Shown: positions 58,105 to 64,000 of the stretch, in pieces | How the letters are laid out: the number at the start of each line of letters is the position of its first letter | How positions within the stretch are numbered: the stretch's first letter is position 1 | Source: Papilionanthe hookeriana x Papilionanthe teres | Lineage: Eukaryota; Streptophyta; Magnoliopsida; Asparagales; Orchidaceae | NCBI GenBank assembly: GCA_022702705.1 | Contig: CM040425.1 | Coordinates: 5,658,001 to 5,722,000 of the forward strand | Reading direction: 5' to 3' | Length of the DNA stretch: 64,000 nt | Program-made: the position numbers and the translations under genes | Notes under the pieces: generated by a model | What the model was told of the DNA's origin: nothing | The model's input: only the letters and a program-made list of their open reading frames with translations | Database searches by the model: none

Positions 58105-58269
58105 TGAGTGTTTTCGAATGGAAGTACTTGATCATTTACAAAAAGAATATTTTAAAGATTATTATGAAGAGAAATTAGAAAAAGAAAATATTGAATTAAT
58201 TGAAAAATCTGAGAGAAATGAAGAATTAGATTATATTCAAGAGAAATTTGAATTTTTGGATAACACATA

Positions 58270-59200
58270 AAACACTGAAAAAAATATAGTTCCATCAATT
58301 ATTAAACCTCCTGAACTTGAGTTAGAAATGTTACCTAATCATTTAAAATATGCTTACTTAGGTAATTCTTCAACTCTACCAGTTATTATTTCATCCGAAT
58401 TAAATGAATCTCAAGAACAAAAACTTTTAGATACGTTAAAAAAATATAAGAAAATTTTTTGTCGGACTTTAGCAGATATTAAAGGAATTAGTCCTTCAAT
58501 CCGTATGCACGTAATTATTTTAGATAATGAACATAAACCTAAAGCCGATCCACATAGGAGATTAAATCCGATAATGAAAGAAGTAGTCAAGAAGGAAATT
58601 TTAAAATGGTTAGATAATGGTATTATATATCCTATTTCCGACGAGTGCTTGCGGTAAGCCCAATTCATCGTGTACCTAAAAAAGGAGGGGTGATCGTCAA
58701 AGCAAATGAAAATAATGATCTTATCCCTATAAGACAAGTTACCTGGATGGCGAATATGTATTGATTATAGAAAATTAAATACGACCACTAGAAAAGATCA
58801 CTTCCCTTTACCATTTCTAGACCGGATGTTAGATAGATTAGCCGGACATAAATATTTTTGTTTCTTAGATGGATATACCGGTTATCATCAAATACAAATT
58901 GCTCCTGAGGATCAAGATAAAACTACATTTACTAGTCCTTATGGAACATTAGGGCATAAAATTTCAGAAAAAGGCATGGAAGTAGACCCTACAAAAATTC
59001 AAGTAATAGCTAAATTACCACCTCCAACTATGGCAAAAGGGGTAAGAAGTTTTCTTGGACATGCTGGATTTTACAGGCGTTATATTAAAGATTTTTCAAA
59101 AATTACTAAACCTCTATGCCAACTTCTTGAAAAGGACAAGAAATTTGAATTTACAACTCGAATGCCTAAATGCTTTCGAATTATTAAAAGATAAATTAAT
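58270..59200 (+). pseudogene. Reverse transcriptase of element F, active site deleted
   Basis: LKYAYLGNSSTLP, the RMHVIILDNE segment, RRLNPIMKEVV, then a shift near 58650, RICIDYRKLN, and FLDGYTGYHQI (58826 frame). After FTSPYGT the sequence jumps in frame to LGHKISEKGMEVD (about 58950). About 80 residues present in B, D and E, including the whole F-M-D-D catalytic loop, are missing. The thumb region (RSFLGHAGFYRRYIKDFS) follows, with a shift near 59155. Confidence 0.92.
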
Positions 59201-59250
59201 TACAAGCACCTATAATAGTTTCACCTAACCAGGAGAAACCATTTGAGCTT

Positions 59251-59655
59251 ATGTGTGATGCTAGTGATTATGATATAGGAGCAGTTCTTGGGCAAAGATA
59301 TGATAAGATTTTCAAAGTTATATATTATGCTAGTAAAACTCTAAATGATGCTGAGATAAATTATACAGTTACTGAAAGAGAATTATTAGCAGTTGTATAT
59401 GATTTTAATAAATTTCGGCATTATATAATAGGAACTAAATGCATTGTGCATACTGATCATTCTGCTATAAAATATTTAATGCAAAAGAAAGATTCTAAAC
59501 CAAGATTAATCAGATGGATATTATTAATGCAAGAATTTGATTTTGAGATAGTTAACAAAAAGGGAACCGATAATCAAGTTGTCGATCATTTATCAAGATT
59601 AGAAAATCATGAATTATCTAATATTGATAATGAAAATTTAGACAGCTTTTCCTGA
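59251..59655 (+). pseudogene. RNase H of element F
   Basis: An open frame of 134 codons with catalytic Asp in CDASDYDIGAVL, Glu in VTERELLAVV and Asp in HTDHSAIKYL, ending in VDHLSRLEN. It is separated from RT and integrase by frameshifts near 59210 and 59640. Confidence 0.92.
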
Positions 59656-60983
59656 TGAACAACTTTATAATATTAATGAGTTGAAAATACCTTGGTATGC
59701 TGATATAGTAAATTATATTGTAAGTGACATTTTACCACCTATGTTAACTTTGCAACAACATAAAAAATTCATTCACGATACTAAATCATACTTTTGGGAT
59801 GAACCATACTTATATAAGCGTGCAAGGATCTAATTATTAGAAGGTGTGTGCCTTATGAAGAAATTGAACCAATTATTCAAAAATGTCATGACTCTGATTT
59901 TGGAGGACATTTTGGGACAGATAAAACTGCATATAAAATTCTACCATCTGGATTCTACTGGCCTACTCTATTTAGAGATGTATATAGATATATTAAAACC
60001 TGCGATAAATGCCAAAGAGTAGGAAACATATCAAGAAAAAATGAAATGCCTCTGAATTTTATATTAGAAGTTGAAATTTTTGATGTTTGGGGATTAGATT
60101 TCATGGGACCTTTTATTCCGTCATTTGGAAACTCATATATATTAGTAGCTGTTGATTATGTTTCCAAATGAATTGAAGCACAAGCTTTATCTAGATGTGA
60201 TGCTAAAAGTGTTTCAAAATTCTTAATGAAAAATATTTTTTTACTAGATTTGGAATGCCGAGAGTGATTATCACTGATGGAGGAACTCATTTTAGAAACA
60301 AATATATTCACAAACTAGTAGAAAAGTATAACATTATGCATAAGATATCGACTGCTTATCATCTACAAATAAGTGGATTAGCTGAAGTTTCTAATTGAGA
60401 GATTAAGCGTATATTAGAAAAGTCTGTAAATCCTAATAGATCAGACTGGTCTATAAGACTAGACACTGCGTTATGGGCATACAGGACTGCTTATAAAACT
60501 CCGATTGGAATGACTCCTTATAGGCTTATATATGGAAAAACTTGCCACTTACCAGTTGAATTAGAACATAAAGATTATTGGGCGATTAAAGAATTTAATT
60601 ATAATATGAAAGAAGCTGGTGAGAAGAGGTTGTTGCAATTAAATGAATTGGAAGAATTAAGGAATGAATCATATGATAATGATAGGATTTATAAAGAAAG
60701 GATGAAATTATGGCATGATCGGAAGATTAATCGGAGAAATTTTGAACCAGGACAAGAAGTTTTGCTTTATAATACTAGATTGAAATTATTTCCTGGGAAA
60801 TTAAAATCTCGATGGTTAGGACCTTTCACCATAACTCAAACATTTTCATATGGAACTATAGAAATTGAAGATTCAAAAACAGGACATAGATTTAAAGTAA
60901 ATGGACATAGATTAAAATCATATTTTGAAAATAGAAGACCAAATTTTAAAGAGGTTTTAATGCTTAGTCAACCTGAACACTAA
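59656..60983 (+). pseudogene. Integrase of element F
   Basis: Leading linker (WYADIVNYIVSD), a shift near 59825, then a complete zinc-binding domain (CHDSDFGGHFGTDK, TCDKCQRVG). The core has Asp in VWGLDFMGPF (about 60090), a TGA at 60169 (Trp in relatives), a shift near 60240, Asp in TDGGTHF (about 60280) and Glu in GLAEVSN followed by a TGA (about 60395). The C-terminal 157 codons (60510-60983: GKLKSRWLGPF, NFKEVLMLSQPEH) are open. Confidence 0.92.
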
Positions 60984-60989
60984 CTGAAT

Positions 60990-61037
60990 TAGGTCGAGCT
61001 GACGACGTTAAACCAAGCGCTTTATGGGAGGCAACCA
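60990..61037 (+). promoter_or_regulatory. Conserved post-pol block (element F)
   Basis: GCTGACGACGTTAAACCAAG, GCGCTTT, GGGAGGCAACC, a few nt after the pol stop. See the matching blocks in A and E. Confidence 0.85.
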
Positions 61038-61199
61038 ATAGTAGTCTTTTATTTTTAAATATCTACATATTAGTGAGTCTATATTATTAAAATAAATCTT
61101 ACTACTCAAATTTTATTTAGAATCATCACAAAAATTGAACTTATTAAATGAGATCAGAAAATATTCGGACCAGAGCGAAAACGGGCTAATTTTACGAAT

Positions 61200-61309
61200 C
61201 TCGCCGATAGCGAGCCCGAGCCCGTTGACAGCGAGATCGTGGACCATTACTTCATTCAGTTTTATAACTAAGTCGCCGACGGCGAGGAACTTCCCTCCGA
61301 CGGTGAGGC
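61200..61309 (+). promoter_or_regulatory. GC palindromes before ORF3 (element F)
   Basis: CTCGCCGATAGCGAG with CCGTTGACAGCGAG (61200-61234), and GTCGCCGACGGCGAG with CTCCGACGGTGAGG (61272-61308). Same motif as in the LTR of F. The ORF3 ATG is 144 nt downstream. Confidence 0.8.
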
Positions 61310-61452
61310 AGTTAAAAATTTGGTTTCTTAAAGATTTTTCGTGCGGTTTTGGACGGATCTAAGCCATTCCTTTGTAAGAAATTATTCCAAATCCGATTTT
61401 ACACCATTTTCTTCCTTAGGAACAACTAGAGACCAATCCATTCCATCCAAAA

Positions 61453-62599
61453 TGGCCTCAAAATTCCTAGAAACCACAAAAACTGAAGTTTTCAACCGGA
61501 GAAAATTTGTTAGTTCGGAGGCACAGCGAATCTTCAACAAAGGCTTGATGAAGAAAAGACTTATCAAAGAAAGAGGATTCGTCAATAGAGGAGTAGAGAA
61601 TTCTACTACAAAAATCGAAGAAATGATCGCACAGCGGCATTGGGAGGTATTTTGTTATACAACATCCGATGTAGTTATACCAGTAGTTAAAAAGTTTTAC
61701 TCTAATTTACATGCGATCAACAATGGAAATGTGTACGTCGTAGGGAGATGGGTAACATTTACTCCCGCAAGGGTAAATGAATTGTTTTCATAGAAAATAC
61801 CTCGTTTGACACTATTCCAACTTTGTGCCCTCAAGATACAATATGAACGAAATCTATAGATACCGATCGATGAACCGGATGATTGGGAGTTACGAGAAGA
61901 CGGGTATGTCAGTTTTTCTGCATCACTTCTAAACCCTGTCTCGAAGCACTGGCATTTCTTTATATCATCAAAAATATTACCTACCATGAGAGTAAATAAA
62001 GTTTCAAAGGAATGCGCTTTTTTAAACTATTGTATTCAAATTGGATTACCTATCGATGTTGGATCAATAATAGTAAAGTCTGCATTAGGATTAATTGTGC
62101 ATGGGTCAGTGCATGGACTTGGACACCCATCTACTATATTTGCTTTATGCAGTCAATACCTTATGAGGCTTGGGAAAAAGTACTTTTACCATGGAAACCA
62201 CTGGATCCTACTGATATGTTTCCCACTTTGGATAACAATGATGAGATCACCGTTATTTCTGACAGAGCATCACAGAACAATCCTTTAGCAAGGCCCTTTA
62301 TCGATAAGACTAATTTCATTCTGAAAAAGATTAAAGGATTGGAGAAAGAATTGCAAAATGTGATGAATTATATTGACAATATCTCTGATATGTTTGATCA
62401 TATTGATTGGAGAATGAAGGAGCACTTTGATCATACTCGGACATCCGGAGGCCGATTTTATACATCTACTAAGACGAAAGGATGGATTAATGAAGAATCT
62501 CATCGCGAATTCCCTTTCGAGCCTTTCTACAATTTATTTGTGCATCGCGTCGCATCGGAAATATCGGAGAAGATATTAGTTCGGACAATCGAAGAGTAG
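61453..62599 (+). pseudogene. ORF3 of element F, plant transposon-protein-like
   Basis: Starts MASKFLETTKTEVFNRRKF. Segments: IKERGFVNRG, QRHWEVFCYTTSDVVIPVVKKFY, VGRWVTFTPARVNELF, WELREDGYVSFSAS, WHFFISSKILPTMR, LNYCIQIGLPIDVGSI, GLGHPSTIF, YEAWEKVLLPWKPLDP, then FDHIDWRMKEHFDH and a terminal ESHREFPFEPF region. Stops and shifts lie near 61791, 61855 and 62160. It aligns end to end with ORF3 of A and, more distantly, with ORF4 of F and E, so ORF3 and ORF4 look like an old duplication. It matches the 'putative plant transposon protein' type; function unknown. Confidence 0.8.
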
Positions 62600-62998
62600 G
62601 AAAGATTTCTATGTTTATGTTATATTTGTATATGTGTGTGTTTGATTTAGAGTTAAGTTTTATTATGAGTCGAACTTTGATTTGATCATCTCAGATTTGA
62701 TGAGATTTTATGTAAATGGTTAAGTCTCAGCATTTAGAGTGTTGTGGTTTGGATTGCGATGCTGAGTATTATGGATTTGAACAATTAAGTTAAGTATGTG
62801 TGAAGTTGTTAGTGTGAAATTTTTAAGTTTCATGGATTTCATTTATGAAGTTATATTGTTTTTTTTATGTGACTTTTTTGTGAGTATAAGTACCTAATCT
62901 TCGTATTATTATTAAAATTAAGTGATCGGAAGATTGATTAAGGGCAATTAGAGGTTGAAAATGATTGACGAATTTCAAAAATTGAAAATTTTTGGGAC
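62600..62998 (+). other. Spacer between ORF3 and the next GC box (element F)
   Basis: T-rich with many TTGTG/GTGT strings; no supported ORF. Confidence 0.45.
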
Positions 62999-63149
62999 CT
63001 CGCCGACGGCGAGAATTATCTCGCCGACAGCGAGAAAACCCGCTGACAGCGAGACCGAGCTCACCGACGGCAGATTTTTCCCGAAACTTTTACCTTATGG
63101 AATTAATTAGCTCGCCGACGGCGAGAAAAACCTCGCTGACAGCGAGAAC
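62999..63149 (+). promoter_or_regulatory. GC palindromes before ORF4 (element F)
   Basis: CTCGCCGACGGCGAG (perfect palindrome apart from the centre), CTCGCCGACAGCGAG, CCGCTGACAGCGAG and CTCACCGACGGC (62999-63071), then CTCGCCGACGGCGAG and CTCGCTGACAGCGAG (63111-63147). They lie 356 nt before the ORF4 ATG; in E the distance is 366 nt. Confidence 0.82.
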
Positions 63150-63504
63150 GCGAAAAGACCTATATTTGACCGGTCAACCGACACTATTCATCATCCCTTT
63201 CCTCAAAATTTCGAAAAAAACCGACCTAGGGCTTGAGAGATCTTGGATTTGAAGCGATTTCAACACTTTTTGACATCGGATTTCATCTTCCCTTGGTAAG
63301 AGCTTCACTCCTATGCAAAAATTTTTTATTTTCACCATGAATTTCTTCTACATTGGGATATTTTGAAAAATTTTGAAATGTGAAGAAAATACTTGGAAGA
63401 ATTGCATAGAAATTGAATTAAATGGATTTTAGTTGTTGTAGGAAGCCTTCTTAGTAATATTTTGGAGTTTAGTTAAAATTTTTGTAAATTTCACAGATCA
63501 AGAA
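63150..63504 (+). other. ORF4 leader with a possible intron (element F)
   Basis: A good 5' splice-site match TTG|GTAAGAG (GT at 63296) and a 3' site TTTCACAG (AG at 63495-63496) bracket about 200 nt of T-rich sequence, ending 8 nt before the ATG. E has a similar acceptor (TTTCACGTTTAG, ending 43923). Splicing is inferred only. Confidence 0.45.
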
Positions 63505-64000
63505 ATGGCTCCACAAGAAAAGCGACGAATAGAATATGACGAAACTCGATTCATTAATGCGAGAGCACAAACTCGATATTTTCAAAACATTCAAGCAAGA
63601 AAGTGCATACAAGATCGAGTTTTCAAGAATCCAGGAGGAGAAGTAGAGCGAGTTATAAAGGAGCGAGGATGGGAAAACTTATGTTTCATTACCAACAGAG
63701 CAGCGGTAGAAGTTGTGAAGGAATTTTATACAAACTTAACACAGGCTGAAGATGCACCGGTTAGGGTTAGAGGATTTTTTGTAGATTTCAACGCTGCTAG
63801 AATAAATGCTTATTATGAAGTTCGAGACACCTTGAGCGAATATGAAACTTTTGGAACTATGGAAGGACCATTGGAGGAGGTGATCGACTTTCTCATTGAT
63901 GGGAAAGGAGTCTGGAAGATAAAGCAGCGGGAACGGGTAAGCATCCCTCTTTCTATGCTAAATGTAACATCTAAAGCCTGGCATTATTTTATTTGTTCTA
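63505..64000 (+). CDS. ORF4 of element F, open to the window edge
   Basis: From ATG 63505 (MAPQEKRRIEYDETRF) the frame stays open for 165 codons to the window end. It aligns with ORF4 of E (MAPKSKQ start) and more weakly with ORF3: KERGWENLCFITNRAAVEVVKEFY, VRVRGFFVDFNAARINAYYEV, GPLEEVIDFLIDGKGVWKI, SMLNVTSKAWHYFICS. This is the 'putative plant transposon protein' pattern. No signal peptide or membrane segment is seen at the start. The start is chosen for its match to E and its place after the acceptor-like CAG. It is the only coding region of F without a break so far, but the C-terminal half is unseen. Function unknown. Confidence 0.8.
   Translation, partial: MAPQEKRRIEYDETRFINARAQTRYFQNIQARKCIQDRVFKNPGGEVERVIKERGWENLCFITNRAAVEVVKEFYTNLTQAEDAPVRVRGFFVDFNAARINAYYEVRDTLSEYETFGTMEGPLEEVIDFLIDGKGVWKIKQRERVSIPLSMLNVTSKAWHYFICS

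Larger units (their letters stand above)
54200..64000 (+). mobile_element. Element F: Athila-like with ORF3 and ORF4, runs off the window
   Basis: LTR 54200-55799, perfect tRNA-Asp primer site, gag-pol 55987-60983 with several frameshifts, post-pol block, GC boxes, ORF3 (broken) and ORF4 (open to the window edge). It is inserted at the right end of the G2 segment, so it is probably the youngest insertion on this side. The 3' LTR is outside the window. Confidence 0.88.

Overview
This window is plant nuclear DNA made almost entirely of nested LTR retrotransposons. The evidence is Ty3/gypsy gag-pol reading frames of the Athila type, primer-binding sites complementary to the 3' end of plant tRNA-Asp, ORFs of the plant-specific 'putative plant transposon protein' type, and AT-rich spacers. 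I see no intact host gene, tRNA gene, rRNA gene or CRISPR array. The host is probably an angiosperm with a large genome; I cannot name the species.

Layout, left to right. (1) 1-13244 looks like the 3' end of a large non-Athila LTR element, called G1 here: an 80-bp repeat array (1355-1823), a broken ALKBH9/10-like dioxygenase (2276-3777), a 96-bp minisatellite (4660-5670), a hairpin and polypurine tract (6038-6077), then a 7.2-kb coding-free segment (6078-13244) that recurs at 46912-54199 (G2). (2) 13245-21909 is element A, Athila-like, on the minus strand. (3) 21910-26603 is the core of minus-strand element B, cut by A on one side and by C on the other. (4) 26604-29712 is element C (plus strand): LTR and partial gag, cut by D. 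(5) 29713-36325 is element D (plus): LTR, gag, pol, cut inside integrase by E. (6) 36326-46911 is element E (plus): short 5' LTR, gag-pol, ORF3, ORF4, polypurine tract, partial 3' LTR cut by G2. (7) 54200-64000 is element F (plus): LTR, gag-pol, ORF3 and a still-open ORF4 running off the window. Athila-type LTRs here begin TGAT, and each junction falls on such a start or on the TGTTGACC start of a G copy. The inferred order is B oldest; A and C into B; D into C; E into D; G2 into E; F into G2; G1 into A. The other halves of most elements lie outside the window.

The Athila-like elements share one plan: LTR, tRNA-Asp primer site, a single-frame gag-protease-RT-RNase H-integrase polyprotein, a conserved ~48-nt block just after pol, then ORF3 and, in E and F, a second related ORF4. 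All gag-pol copies carry stops, frameshifts or deletions.

The most unusual signal is a GC-rich palindromic box. It sits about 180-195 bp inside every sufficiently complete LTR, about 145 bp before ORF3 and about 360 bp before ORF4. Its sequence matches within an element but differs between elements (GGCGCCTAGGCGCC in E, CTCGCCGACGGCGAG in F, an 11-bp inverted repeat in D). This suggests a co-evolving cis-element marking three transcription units per element. The second unusual signal is the ALKBH-type RNA-demethylase-like domain in what appears to be the 3' internal region of a giant-LTR element.
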